From NCBI RefSeq assembly GCF_026391055.1, contig NZ_JAPLET010000026.1, positions 682,001-746,000 of the forward strand: a DNA stretch of 64,000 bases, written 5' to 3'. Positions 35,649 to 43,954 of this stretch are shown here, piece by piece. The stretch is from Spirosoma sp. (lineage in GTDB: Bacteria; Bacteroidota; Bacteroidia; Cytophagales; Spirosomataceae). The translations under genes were made by a program, and so were the position numbers. Every line of letters starts with the position of its first letter. Within the stretch, counting starts at the first letter, position 1. The notes beneath the pieces are model-generated. The model was not told the DNA's origin. It saw only the letters and a list, made by a program, of their open reading frames with translations, and did not search any database.

Positions 35649-37046
35649 ATGATCATCATGTCTATTTACCCACCTAAAACTGGTCTCTCAAACCGCACAC
35701 TGGGTTTGGCACTCGCCAGTCTGCTCACCGGCAGCACCCTCTATGCCCAACCTGGTGCGCCTAAAGCCAACGACTCCACCACACCCCTACATCTGCTGCA
35801 ACCCGACTACCCGGTGCCTTACGGTCAGCCTAAACCGGAGGATGTCACGAAGGTTATTAACCGAATTTATACGTATCTGGACGCCAATACGCCAACGCAG
35901 CTCATCGACAAAGAGACAAAAAAGGATATTGCTTCGAGTGGTTCCTTTAATCCTAATGCCATTTTTAAACCCGGCGATTTTCGGCTGATCAGTTACGAGT
36001 GGGGCGTTACTTATGCCGGTATGCTGCTGGCCAGTGAAGCCACCGGCGATTCCCGATATGCCGACTATACCAATAAACGACTGGAGTTCATTGCCGCGCA
36101 GGTGCCTTACTTCCGTGCTCAGGTAACCGCCGACCCTACTGCCAACACACCTATGCGCTCGGTGCTGGCTCCCCATGCCCTCGATGATGCCGGGGCCATG
36201 TGTGCTGCCATGATTAAGGCCAGTCGTACCGGGGGTGTAAAAGCCAACCTGCGGCCTATGATCGATAATTACATCAATTACATTCAGACGAAAGAATACC
36301 GTCTGGCCGATGGGACACTGGCCCGCAACCGCCCGCAACCCAACACGCTTTGGCTCGATGACCTCTTTATGAGCGTTCCGGCCCTGGCGCAAATGGGTAA
36401 ACTCACCGGCGACAAAAAGTACTTCGACGAAGCCGTAAAACAGGTCACGCAGTTCTCGAAACGGATGTTCAACCAGCAAAAAGGATTGTACATGCACGGC
36501 TGGGTTGAGGGTATGAGCGTGCATCCTGAGTTCCATTGGGCGAGGGCCAATGGCTGGGGCATACTGACCGCGGTGGAATTGCTGGACGCCCTGCCCGCCA
36601 ATCACCCCGGCCGACCGGCCATGCTGGACTTGCTGAAAGCGCATGCCAAAGGACTGGCCGCTCAACAATCGGGTTCGGGATTCTGGCACCAGCTGCTCGA
36701 CCTTCACGATTCGTATCTGGAAACATCGGCAACGGCCATTTACGTCTATGCCTTTGCTCATGCCATCAATCAGGGCTGGCTCGACCCGCTGGCGTATGCG
36801 CCCGCTACTCTACTCGGCTGGAATGCAATGTCAACAAAAGTTACGGATAAAGGTCAGGTTGAAGGGGTTTGTGTAGGTACGGGCATGGGCTTCGATCCGG
36901 CCTTTTATTACCACCGGCCCATTAACCCCTATGCGGCTCATGGCTACGGACCTGCCTTACTGGCCAGCGCCGAAGTGCTGAAGCTGCTTAAAAACAAGAC
37001 GTTTGAGATAAATGACAGTTCGTTACAGTTAACGCTGAAAAAATAG
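35649..37046 (+). CDS. Glycoside hydrolase family 88/105 protein
   Basis: The 465-residue exported protein is an unsaturated glucuronyl/rhamnogalacturonyl hydrolase candidate that frees 4,5-unsaturated uronic acids left by polysaccharide lyases. A signal peptide ends LYAQPG. The alpha6/alpha6 barrel shows the catalytic Asp segments: SYEWGVTYAGMLLASEATGD early and TLWLDDLFMSVPALAQMG near residue 235. No polysaccharide lyase is encoded in the window, so the pathway is unknown; pectin or rhamnogalacturonan oligomers are the usual substrates of the family. An ATG at 35658 is an alternative start. Confidence 0.9.
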   Translation: MIIMSIYPPKTGLSNRTLGLALASLLTGSTLYAQPGAPKANDSTTPLHLLQPDYPVPYGQPKPEDVTKVINRIYTYLDANTPTQLIDKETKKDIASSGSFNPNAIFKPGDFRLISYEWGVTYAGMLLASEATGDSRYADYTNKRLEFIAAQVPYFRAQVTADPTANTPMRSVLAPHALDDAGAMCAAMIKASRTGGVKANLRPMIDNYINYIQTKEYRLADGTLARNRPQPNTLWLDDLFMSVPALAQMGKLTGDKKYFDEAVKQVTQFSKRMFNQQKGLYMHGWVEGMSVHPEFHWARANGWGILTAVELLDALPANHPGRPAMLDLLKAHAKGLAAQQSGSGFWHQLLDLHDSYLETSATAIYVYAFAHAINQGWLDPLAYAPATLLGWNAMSTKVTDKGQVEGVCVGTGMGFDPAFYYHRPINPYAAHGYGPALLASAEVLKLLKNKTFEINDSSLQLTLKK

Positions 37047-37051
37047 CATTC

Positions 37052-37093
37052 CCTGAGCCTGGCATCGTAGTAACCAGGCAGGTGAGTTCAGGA
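37052..37093 (+). terminator. Weak hairpin after GH88/105
   Basis: CCTGAGCCTGG pairs with CCAGGC plus a GTTCAGG tail, an imperfect stem without a T-tract. It may help end the GH88/105 transcript. Confidence 0.35.
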
Positions 37094-37150
37094 GAGTTAT
37101 ACCAATAAAATTAGTTCTCTTTACTTACTAGTTATCATAGGTTTTAAATC

Positions 37151-37185
37151 AAATAAGCCCGTCAGACTTCTGACGGGCTTTATTT
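37151..37185. terminator. Intrinsic terminator between convergent genes
   Basis: AAATAAGCCCGTCAG and CTGACGGGCTTTATTT are a near-perfect stem with a 4-nt loop and A/T runs on both sides. It lies between the GH88/105 gene and the convergent NTF2-like gene. Confidence 0.92.
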
Positions 37186-37208
37186 ATGGTCGGCGATTAC
37201 TACCAACA

Positions 37209-37643
37209 TTAAATCTTAACGGCCTGACGAGCCAGCAGTTTCCAGTTTCCTTTTTGCTTAACCCACACAAGAAGCACCGATAATTTGGCCGTACCGGGCT
37301 TGCCATCATTTGCCGTTTCGGCCATTAGCTTGTGCCGAACGAAGGCGGTATTATCGACCACAGTAACCGTTTGATCGGTGAGGTCGATGGTTTTAAAGTC
37401 CGATGAGCCATTTAGCAGAGCCTCGATAAACTCTTTTTTGTCCTCCAGCTTCCCGTTCGAATGCCCGTAACTCAGCTCATCGGTGGCCAGAGCTTCCAGC
37501 TTGGCTTTATCGGGGTCAATCATGAGTGTCCGGAGCTGGCTAACAGCCTGCGTTACGGCGGCCTGGTCTTTGCTTTGTGCGTTTCCGTTCAGAGACAACA
37601 GGCTGCATACGGTAACGAGCGCAACTAGAATGGTTTTCTTCAT
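37209..37643 (-). CDS. Secreted NTF2-like (DUF4440) protein
   Basis: The 144-residue protein has a signal peptide ending NGNAQS and a single cone-shaped NTF2-like domain. The helices AAVTQAVSQLRTLMIDPDKAKLEALATDELSYGHSNG and the strand-rich end (FVRHKLMAETANDGKPGTAKLSVLLVWVKQKGNWKLLARQAVKI) match the DUF4440/SnoaL-like group. Such proteins bind small hydrophobic ligands or act as isomerases. It lies about 100 nt downstream of the GMC oxidoreductase on the same strand, so a shared transcript is possible. Confidence 0.88.
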   Translation of the reverse strand: MKKTILVALVTVCSLLSLNGNAQSKDQAAVTQAVSQLRTLMIDPDKAKLEALATDELSYGHSNGKLEDKKEFIEALLNGSSDFKTIDLTDQTVTVVDNTAFVRHKLMAETANDGKPGTAKLSVLLVWVKQKGNWKLLARQAVKI

Positions 37644-37743
37644 CGTCGGTAAGGATTACTTTAAAAACGAGTTACTTGACTTATGGCCGTCCAGGCCACA
37701 ATAGTATCAAAAGCTCAATTCCGAAATTTTTACCGTACGTCAT

Positions 37744-39459
37744 TCATTGCAGATTTCCTTTTTTTAGTTCGCTGACGGCGAAGTTCGCAGCCCGTGCAGT
37801 GAGCGCCATGAAGGTAATGGACGGATTTTGCGAACCGGTAGAGGTCATGGCCGCTCCATCGGTCACAAATACATTCTTTACACTGTGCAGCTGATTATGG
37901 GCATTAAGCATCGAGGTCTTTGGATCGCGGCCCATACGCACACCGCCCATTTCGTGAATATCGAGGCCGGGGTTGCGGTGATCGTCGTACGGGTTAATGT
38001 TCTTACAGCCCGACTTCTCCAGCATCTCGGCTCCCTGTTGCAGAAAGTCCTTCATCACCTTTACATCATTATCTGTGTAGTCGATGGCGGTTACCAGTTG
38101 CGGAATTCCCCACGGATCTTTCTGGTCGGTGCTGAGCCTCACGTGGTTTTCGTAACGCGGAACGGTTTCAGCCTGCATCATCATGAACACGTGCCAGGCA
38201 CCGGGGTCGCTCAGTTTGTCCTTGAAGTCGGCTCCAAAACCTTCCTGACCCGCTCCCCGGCTCCAGCCACCCCGGGCGGCACTAAACGCCACCATGTAGC
38301 CCCGCTGAAAATCGGTTTCCTGCTTATAAACGTTTCTAAAATTGGGCATAAACGCCGTAGTCGGGCGACGGCCGTAGTAGTAGTCATCTTCGAACCCTTC
38401 GTAATCAGCCACGATATTGCCCCGGTAATTATGAAAGGCAACGTACCGCCCTAACACCCCGCTATCATTACCCAGTCCGTTCGGGAAACGCCGGGACGTT
38501 GAGTTCAGCAAGACCAGATTCGTGTTCAGGCAGGCGGCATTGACGAAAATGATGCGGGCATAATACTCCGTCATCTGTTTGGTATGCGTATCAATTACCC
38601 GCACGCCCGTCGCCTTCTTCCTGGCCTCGTCGTAAATAATGGAATGTACGACCGAATCTGGCCGAAGGGTAAGCTTTCCCGTTTTAGCCGCCCATGGAAT
38701 GGTGGATGAGTTACTGCTGAAATAACCTCCGTATGGGCACCCCCGGTAACACAAATGCCGGGCCTGGCACTGCGCCCGTCCCTGATCGTAGTGAATTTGT
38801 TTGGGTTCTGTGAGGTGAGCGCACCGGCCAATAATCACGTGCCGGTCTTTATAGCTCTCGGCCACCCGTTTCTGGATGTGCTTCTCTACGCAGTTCAGCT
38901 CCCAGGGTTTGAGGAATTCGCCATCGGGCAGCGTTTCCAGACCGTCTTTGTTGCCACTGATGCCCACAAATTTCTCGACATGACTATACCAGGGGGCGAT
39001 ATCTTCGTAGCGAATGGGCCAGTCGACGGCGGCTCCATCGCGGGCGTTAGCTTCAAAATCGAACTTACTCCACCGCTGCGTCTGCCGCGCCCAGATCAGC
39101 GATTTTCCACCCACCTGATAGCCCCGAATCCAGTCGAACGGCTTCTCCTGCACATATGGGTGCTCGGCATCTTTAACGAAAAACTGCTGGGTGGCTTCGT
39201 CCAGGGCGTAGCACTTGGTAGCAATAGGATTTTCTTTGTCGAAGGCCTCGGGCATGCGGTTACGGTGTTTGAACTCCCAGGGGTTAAGCGTGGCTGTTGG
39301 GTAATCGACAATGTGTTTTACATCCCGTCCCCGTTCCAGTACAAGGGTTTTCAAGCCTTTCTCACAGAGTTCTTTAGCCGCCCAGCCCCCGCTGATTCCC
39401 GAGCCGATAACGATGGCGTCGTAAGTGTTTGCTTTCGTGGCGTCGCCGTTGATGTTCAT
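37744..39459 (-). CDS. GMC family FAD-dependent oxidoreductase
   Basis: The 571-residue enzyme has the FAD-binding AIVIGSGISGGWAAKEL motif near residue 14 and the second nucleotide loop LVLERGRDV. The C-terminal GMC domain shows HEMGGVRMG near residue 500 and VTDGAAMTSTGSQNPSITFMALTARAANF at the end. Such enzymes oxidise sugars or alcohols, often with a small gluconate dehydrogenase-type subunit; no such subunit gene is adjacent. No signal peptide is seen, although homologues are often exported with a partner. It is divergent from the patatin gene. The substrate is unknown. Confidence 0.92.
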   Translation of the reverse strand: MNINGDATKANTYDAIVIGSGISGGWAAKELCEKGLKTLVLERGRDVKHIVDYPTATLNPWEFKHRNRMPEAFDKENPIATKCYALDEATQQFFVKDAEHPYVQEKPFDWIRGYQVGGKSLIWARQTQRWSKFDFEANARDGAAVDWPIRYEDIAPWYSHVEKFVGISGNKDGLETLPDGEFLKPWELNCVEKHIQKRVAESYKDRHVIIGRCAHLTEPKQIHYDQGRAQCQARHLCYRGCPYGGYFSSNSSTIPWAAKTGKLTLRPDSVVHSIIYDEARKKATGVRVIDTHTKQMTEYYARIIFVNAACLNTNLVLLNSTSRRFPNGLGNDSGVLGRYVAFHNYRGNIVADYEGFEDDYYYGRRPTTAFMPNFRNVYKQETDFQRGYMVAFSAARGGWSRGAGQEGFGADFKDKLSDPGAWHVFMMMQAETVPRYENHVRLSTDQKDPWGIPQLVTAIDYTDNDVKVMKDFLQQGAEMLEKSGCKNINPYDDHRNPGLDIHEMGGVRMGRDPKTSMLNAHNQLHSVKNVFVTDGAAMTSTGSQNPSITFMALTARAANFAVSELKKGNLQ

Positions 39460-39519
39460 GATAGTGAGGGGTTTTGGAAGTGTAAAAATACAAAAGTGCC
39501 TTAGTTAACACCTATTCAT

Positions 39520-39571
39520 GTGGTCAAGTCTATTTTGATAATAAAATCATTGCCAAGATAGACTTGACCAC
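39520..39571. repeat. Inverted repeat between GMC and patatin genes
   Basis: GTGGTCAAGTCTAT (39520-39533) and ATAGACTTGACCAC (39558-39571) are perfect 14-bp arms around a 24-nt AT-rich centre, and the next four bases nearly extend them. A small ACTCAC/GTGAGT hairpin follows at 39573-39588. Because it lies between divergent genes it may be an operator or a remnant of inserted DNA rather than a terminator. Confidence 0.7.
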
Positions 39572-39690
39572 CACTCACAAGCGTGAGTCATGAAGAACTA
39601 GCTACATCTGTGGCTTTAAAGGGGAAATTTCCCATTGATTTAGATCAGGTAAGCTTACGTAATTTGATCAGAGTAAATATATAACCATCT

Positions 39691-41865
39691 ATGCAAGCTA
39701 AAGGCCCTATCTCTACAAAAAGCGCAACCGAAAGCACATATCAATACATTAATAAATGGTGGCAGTTCCTTTATCGTTTATTTAAGTACACACAAGCTAC
39801 AATCGGCGTTGTGTCCCCTGTTTTGGTTGGCTTTGTACTCATACTACTTGCGTACGCCCTAATCAGTATGGATCAATTCACTGATCTTTTTATTGCCATG
39901 ATTTATGATTGGTCCACAATGTGGCAGAGTAAAGACGAGTTGGCACTAACAAACTGGCATGGGTATTTAGAAGTATTTTTCAGGGATTTATCGTTTGTTG
40001 GCGGGCTGATTTTGTGGGCCTTTACCCTTTCATTCACGTCCCGTTGGTGTTTATTACGTGCTACCATCAGGCCCGTTCTGATACAGGAGCAATTTTCAAC
40101 TCTTAGAAAACCAATAGAACATTTTCAAGAGAAGCTACTTCGGTATCTGCCGCGTTTTATGGGCAGTTTGCCTTTTCTAATAGTTACCCTCACTTTCCTC
40201 CAGACAGGTTTAAACATAAAAGACAAACCATATGGCGCCTTCTGTTGGCCAACTGCCATAGCGTTAATAGGCTGGGCTGTTATTCAGGCGTTTAACAGTA
40301 TACATGTTACTTTAGTCAATCAGAAAGTTAAGGATGGAGCTTCTGATTACAACGAAGCTGTTACCTCAGGTACAGGTGTAAAGCCGAGTTCGTATCCTGT
40401 ATTTATCACTTGGGTACGAGTCATTACATTCATCAACGCATTTTTCATTGTACTTTTTAGTATCTCTTTCAACCTCATTGAGCCATCGCGTTGGTTTGGT
40501 TTTGGTGCTATAACCCTGAGTGCTTTCGGCAGCTACAGCTTGTTGGGTATGTGGGTTAACTTCCAGTTAAATCGCCGTTATATTTCTTTACTGGGCTTTC
40601 TGGTATGTTTTAGTATTCTGCTTTATGTTAGCGGTCTCGATGTGTTACGACGCGAAGTTCGCGTTGTTGACACTACTCCACTCAAGCGCGTTTCTGACGT
40701 AACCTATGTACACAACTGGTTATTGGATAAAGTAGCCAAAGGGGGAACTACCGACACAATTCCCGTATTTATTGTGGCTTCTGAAGGTGGCGGTAGTCGA
40801 AGTGCCTACTGGACAGCCAGTACGTTATCCTACCTTAATGATTCAATACCTGGTTTTAGCGATCACGTTTTAGCTATTTCAGGGGTTTCTGGTGGGAGTG
40901 TGGGAGCCGGTTTCTACACGGCATGGCTACATGACCATCCAGCATCCAGATCAATCCGGCCAACAATGGACAGTATAATAACCGGTGACTTTTTATCAGC
41001 GCTGACGGGTGCATTCTGTTATACCGATCCAACACTAGGAGGGCTCACTTTCTGGACAGCCAAGTTTGACCGGGCTCGCTGGCTTGAAGACAGCTTCCGG
41101 AACCGTTTCGCCCGTTTCAGTACAACAAAGCCGTTTACCCTGGATAGTGGTCTGGCTTCTTTATATAAGGATCAGATCAGGTTGCCACTACTTCTACTCA
41201 ATAGTACAATTGTTGAAACAGGTCAAAAAGCGGTTATCTCTCCTGTTTCCCTAGATACTACCAACTTTTATCATACCCGCGATGTACTTGCCGATCTGAA
41301 ACAGGACATTCCTGTTAAATCAGCAATGGCTCTTAGTGCACGATTTCCAGTTGTAACGCCAGCAGGATTAATTTGCACCAACAGCATGAGTTATCGGTTG
41401 GTTGACGGTGGCTATTATGAGAATACAGGCTTACAGACGGCCTATCAAATGGTTCAGCTGCTGAATAAGTGTTTAAAGCAAGACTCCGCTCTGCGAAAGA
41501 TAACTCGTCCTGTCAAGCCAGTAATTATTTTTATTCAGAACGGAAAAGAATCGTTAAACGCAGCCTTAAAGTATACAAAGGGATTTGCTCCGTTAACAGC
41601 ATTTTTCAATGCCTGGGGCGATAGAACACCCGCAACGGTAGGTGACTTACAGTACTTTATTGCCAGTTCAGTTCAAGCGGATGAATTCCTTCGCATTACC
41701 CTTGCCAGATCAAACGAAGAAGTAATACCACTGGGCTGGTACTTGTCTAAGACAGCAAGTAAAATAATGTTTGCTCAAACTGATAAGATGAGCAAACAAT
41801 CTAACACCAAACCTTTAGATGAGAACGTAAAAAGCTTTGCCAGAATAAAACGCCTGGTACAATGA
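39691..41865 (+). CDS. Membrane-anchored patatin-like phospholipase
   Basis: The 724-residue protein has an N-terminal membrane region with six or more helices over about residues 30-320 and a C-terminal patatin hydrolase domain. The active site is visible: the oxyanion-hole SEGGGSRSA near residue 365, the nucleophile Ser in AISGVSGGSVG near 405, and the catalytic Asp in VDGGYYENTG near 570. It should cleave membrane lipids or other acyl esters at a membrane face. The base composition is more AT-rich than the neighbours and both sides carry inverted-repeat DNA, which suggests acquired DNA. No cyclase or other defense partner is adjacent, so a defense role is not shown. Confidence 0.85.
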   Translation: MQAKGPISTKSATESTYQYINKWWQFLYRLFKYTQATIGVVSPVLVGFVLILLAYALISMDQFTDLFIAMIYDWSTMWQSKDELALTNWHGYLEVFFRDLSFVGGLILWAFTLSFTSRWCLLRATIRPVLIQEQFSTLRKPIEHFQEKLLRYLPRFMGSLPFLIVTLTFLQTGLNIKDKPYGAFCWPTAIALIGWAVIQAFNSIHVTLVNQKVKDGASDYNEAVTSGTGVKPSSYPVFITWVRVITFINAFFIVLFSISFNLIEPSRWFGFGAITLSAFGSYSLLGMWVNFQLNRRYISLLGFLVCFSILLYVSGLDVLRREVRVVDTTPLKRVSDVTYVHNWLLDKVAKGGTTDTIPVFIVASEGGGSRSAYWTASTLSYLNDSIPGFSDHVLAISGVSGGSVGAGFYTAWLHDHPASRSIRPTMDSIITGDFLSALTGAFCYTDPTLGGLTFWTAKFDRARWLEDSFRNRFARFSTTKPFTLDSGLASLYKDQIRLPLLLLNSTIVETGQKAVISPVSLDTTNFYHTRDVLADLKQDIPVKSAMALSARFPVVTPAGLICTNSMSYRLVDGGYYENTGLQTAYQMVQLLNKCLKQDSALRKITRPVKPVIIFIQNGKESLNAALKYTKGFAPLTAFFNAWGDRTPATVGDLQYFIASSVQADEFLRITLARSNEEVIPLGWYLSKTASKIMFAQTDKMSKQSNTKPLDENVKSFARIKRLVQ

Positions 41866-42076
41866 GTACACATCTGGTAATTTCTTGTTGCTAATGTTGA
41901 CCCGTGTCGACTGTAGAAACTTGAAGAAACTGTCGACCAGGTACTCACTGAAGTGGCCCAGATAACTATTGACCATGTCTAAACGCACCCACAAAAATCT
42001 ACTATTTCAATAGATTTATCAAAACAACCACCGTTGCTTTGGACTTATTTACGTAAGTACAACCAACAGCAACGTT
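41866..42076. other. AT-rich gap with compound inverted repeat
   Basis: TGAGTAC near the patatin stop pairs with GTACTCA near 41942, and two GTCGAC sites lie between. The structure may be the patatin terminator or a degenerate insertion remnant. The rest of the gap shows no gene. Confidence 0.35.
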
Positions 42077-42931
42077 ATGAACATAGATATTCCCCCACAG
42101 CATCAGGACCTCCAGCCGGGCATTGAAGCCGAACTGACCCCACAACCGGAGTTCATTCGGGAATCGTACAAGGGAGCAAACAAATTAAAAGGAAAAGTAG
42201 CGCTCATTACCGGTGGCGACTCCGGCATCGGGCGGGCAGTGGCCGTTCATTTTGCCCGCGAAGGCGCCGATGTAGCCATTTCGTACACCAACCGCGAAGA
42301 ACAGGACGCCCAAAAGACCAAATCGCTCGTGGAAGCCGAAGGCCGGAAGTGCCTGCTGCTTCCCGGCGATATCCGGCAGGAAGCCCAATGCCACCAACTG
42401 GTGAGCGACACCATTAGTGAGTTCGGGAGGCTGAATATTCTGGTTAACAATGCAGCCTTGCAGTTGCAGCACAAAGAACTGGAAGACATTCGCGACGAAG
42501 ACCTACTGGCAACCTACGAAACCAACATTTACTCGTTTTTCCGGATCACGAAAGCCGCCGAACCCCATCTGCAAAAAGGCGACTGTGTGATTAACACCAC
42601 ATCCGTCACCGCCTATCAGGGTCGGGCCGATCTGCTCGAATACTCGTCGACAAAAGGCGCTATTATGACCTTTACCCGCGCTTTGTCGAGCAATCTCATT
42701 CAAAAAGGTATTCGGGTAAATGCTGTTGCCCCAGGTCCTATCTGGACACCGCTCAACCCGGCCTCGGTGAGTGCCGAAGAAGTGGCAGAATTTGGGAAAG
42801 ATGTGCCCATGAAACGGCCCGGTCAACCCAGCGAAGTGGCCCCGGCTTACGTCTTTCTGGCCTCGGAAGATGCTTCTTACATCACCGGACAGGTATTGCA
42901 CCCCAATGGCGGCACCATCGTCAATGCATAA
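42077..42931 (+). CDS. Stress-type SDR (general stress protein 39/YghA-like), copy 1
   Basis: The 284-residue enzyme is an SDR with the long N-terminal extension typical of the YghA/YdaD group (QHQDLQPGIEAELTPQPEFIRESYKGANKLKGK). The cofactor motif is TGGDSGIGRA near residue 46, the NNAA motif near 125 and the catalytic YSSTK near 192. The C-terminus (SYITGQVLHPNGG) is normal. It is one of two tandem copies; the second follows after a 94-nt repeat-bearing gap. Members of this group are often induced by general stress and reduce aldehydes or ketones; the substrate here is unknown. Confidence 0.93.
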   Translation: MNIDIPPQHQDLQPGIEAELTPQPEFIRESYKGANKLKGKVALITGGDSGIGRAVAVHFAREGADVAISYTNREEQDAQKTKSLVEAEGRKCLLLPGDIRQEAQCHQLVSDTISEFGRLNILVNNAALQLQHKELEDIRDEDLLATYETNIYSFFRITKAAEPHLQKGDCVINTTSVTAYQGRADLLEYSSTKGAIMTFTRALSSNLIQKGIRVNAVAPGPIWTPLNPASVSAEEVAEFGKDVPMKRPGQPSEVAPAYVFLASEDASYITGQVLHPNGGTIVNA

Positions 42932-42954
42932 CCAATGCGCAGGCAGGAATTGAG

Positions 42955-43020
42955 AACAGACACTCATGAGGACTAGTGCCCTCGTCTTCTCGCTCCTAAG
43001 TCCTCGCTTCTAACTCCTTC
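42955..43020. repeat. CTCGCTCCTA word repeat between SDR copies
   Basis: The words CTCGTCTTCT, CTCGCTCCTA, GTCCTCGCTTCTAACTCC recur with drift, and GAGGACTAG (42968-42976) is nearly the reverse complement of CTAAGTCCTC. CTCGCTCCTA is shared with 24-33 of the window. It ends 5 nt before the second SDR start. Confidence 0.75.
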
Positions 43021-43025
43021 AAAAA

Positions 43026-43889
43026 ATGACACAAATGGAAGTTGAAACCAAGGCCCAGCATCAGGATGAACAGCCGGGCCTGGAATACAAAATGGACCCC
43101 CAACCGATTTACATTCGGGACAATTATCAGGGGGCCGATAAATTAAACGGCAAAGTCGCCGTCATCACCGGTGGCGACTCGGGTATTGGCCGGGCGGTGG
43201 CCATTCACTTTGCCCGAGAAGGGGCAGATCTGGCCCTGTTTTACCACCCGCGCGAAGAACAGGATGCGCAGAAGACAAAATCGCTCGTGGAAGCCGAAGG
43301 GAAGCAATGCCTGCTGATTCCGGGCGATTTAAAAGATGTTTCCTTTATTCAGAGCGCCGTCGATACAATTATTGACAGCTACGGCCGGGTGAACATTCTG
43401 GTCAATAATGCAGCCAATCATGTCGAGCAAAAAGAGTTTACCGGCATTTCGGACCAGCAAATGCGCGAAACCTTCGAGCTGAATATTCTGGCTATGTTCC
43501 GGCTCACGAAGGCACTGCTGCCGCACATGACCGCTCAGGACTGCATTATCAATACGACTTCGGTTGTCTCCTATCGCGGGAGTCAGGCACTGATTGATTA
43601 CGCATCGACCAAAGGAGCCGTAACGGCCTTTACACGTTCGTTGTCGCAGAATCTGGTCGAGAAGAATATCCGAGTCAATGCCGTAGCTCCGGGTCCGATC
43701 TGGACACCGCTGATCGTTGCCACTAAAACACTGGAAGAAGTTGAAAACTTTGGCAAAGAGGTGCCCATGGAGCGGCCGGGACAACCCGCAGAACTGGCAC
43801 CGGCCTACGTGTTTCTGGCGTCGGAAGATGCTTCCTATTTCACGGGCCAGGTCATCCACGTCAACGGTGGCGAGGTGGTGAACTCGTAG
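43026..43889 (+). CDS. Stress-type SDR, copy 2
   Basis: The 287-residue protein is a close paralogue of the preceding gene, with the same extension (QHQDEQPGLEYKMDPQPIYIRDNYQGADKLNGK), the same TGGDSGIGRAVAIHFAREGAD motif, NNAAN and the catalytic YASTK. The two copies share most of the EEQDAQKTKSLVEAEG segment and differ mainly in the middle, which suggests a duplication with later specialisation. An ATG three codons in (43035) is possible. A terminator-like hairpin follows, directly before the P450 gene. Confidence 0.93.
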   Translation: MTQMEVETKAQHQDEQPGLEYKMDPQPIYIRDNYQGADKLNGKVAVITGGDSGIGRAVAIHFAREGADLALFYHPREEQDAQKTKSLVEAEGKQCLLIPGDLKDVSFIQSAVDTIIDSYGRVNILVNNAANHVEQKEFTGISDQQMRETFELNILAMFRLTKALLPHMTAQDCIINTTSVVSYRGSQALIDYASTKGAVTAFTRSLSQNLVEKNIRVNAVAPGPIWTPLIVATKTLEEVENFGKEVPMERPGQPAELAPAYVFLASEDASYFTGQVIHVNGGEVVNS

Positions 43890-43918
43890 CAATTTTTAGC
43901 ACTCAGCCGTATCTTTAT

Positions 43919-43953
43919 AGCCGTTCCGAACATAAGTTCGGAACGGCTTTTTT
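43919..43953 (+). terminator. Intrinsic terminator abutting the P450 start
   Basis: AGCCGTTCCGAAC, a 4-nt loop and GTTCGGAACGGCT followed by six T. The T-tract ends one base before the P450 ATG. A TATCTTTA sequence at 43909-43916 resembles a TAnnTTTG promoter, so the hairpin could end the SDR transcript and sit at the 5' end of the P450 transcript. Confidence 0.88.
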
Positions 43954-43954
43954 A

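Noticed and set aside
35787-36761. Long minus-strand reading frame opposite the GH88/105 gene
   Set aside because: The plus strand encodes an intact family enzyme with signal peptide and catalytic Asp; the opposite frame has no known domain.
39520-39571. Inverted repeat as the end of an insertion sequence
   Set aside because: No transposase and no target-site duplication are visible, and the arms are close together rather than flanking a gene.
39691-41865. Patatin as part of a CBASS-type defense system
   Set aside because: No nucleotidyltransferase (cyclase) or other defense gene is adjacent, and the membrane-helix N-terminus is not typical of CBASS effectors.
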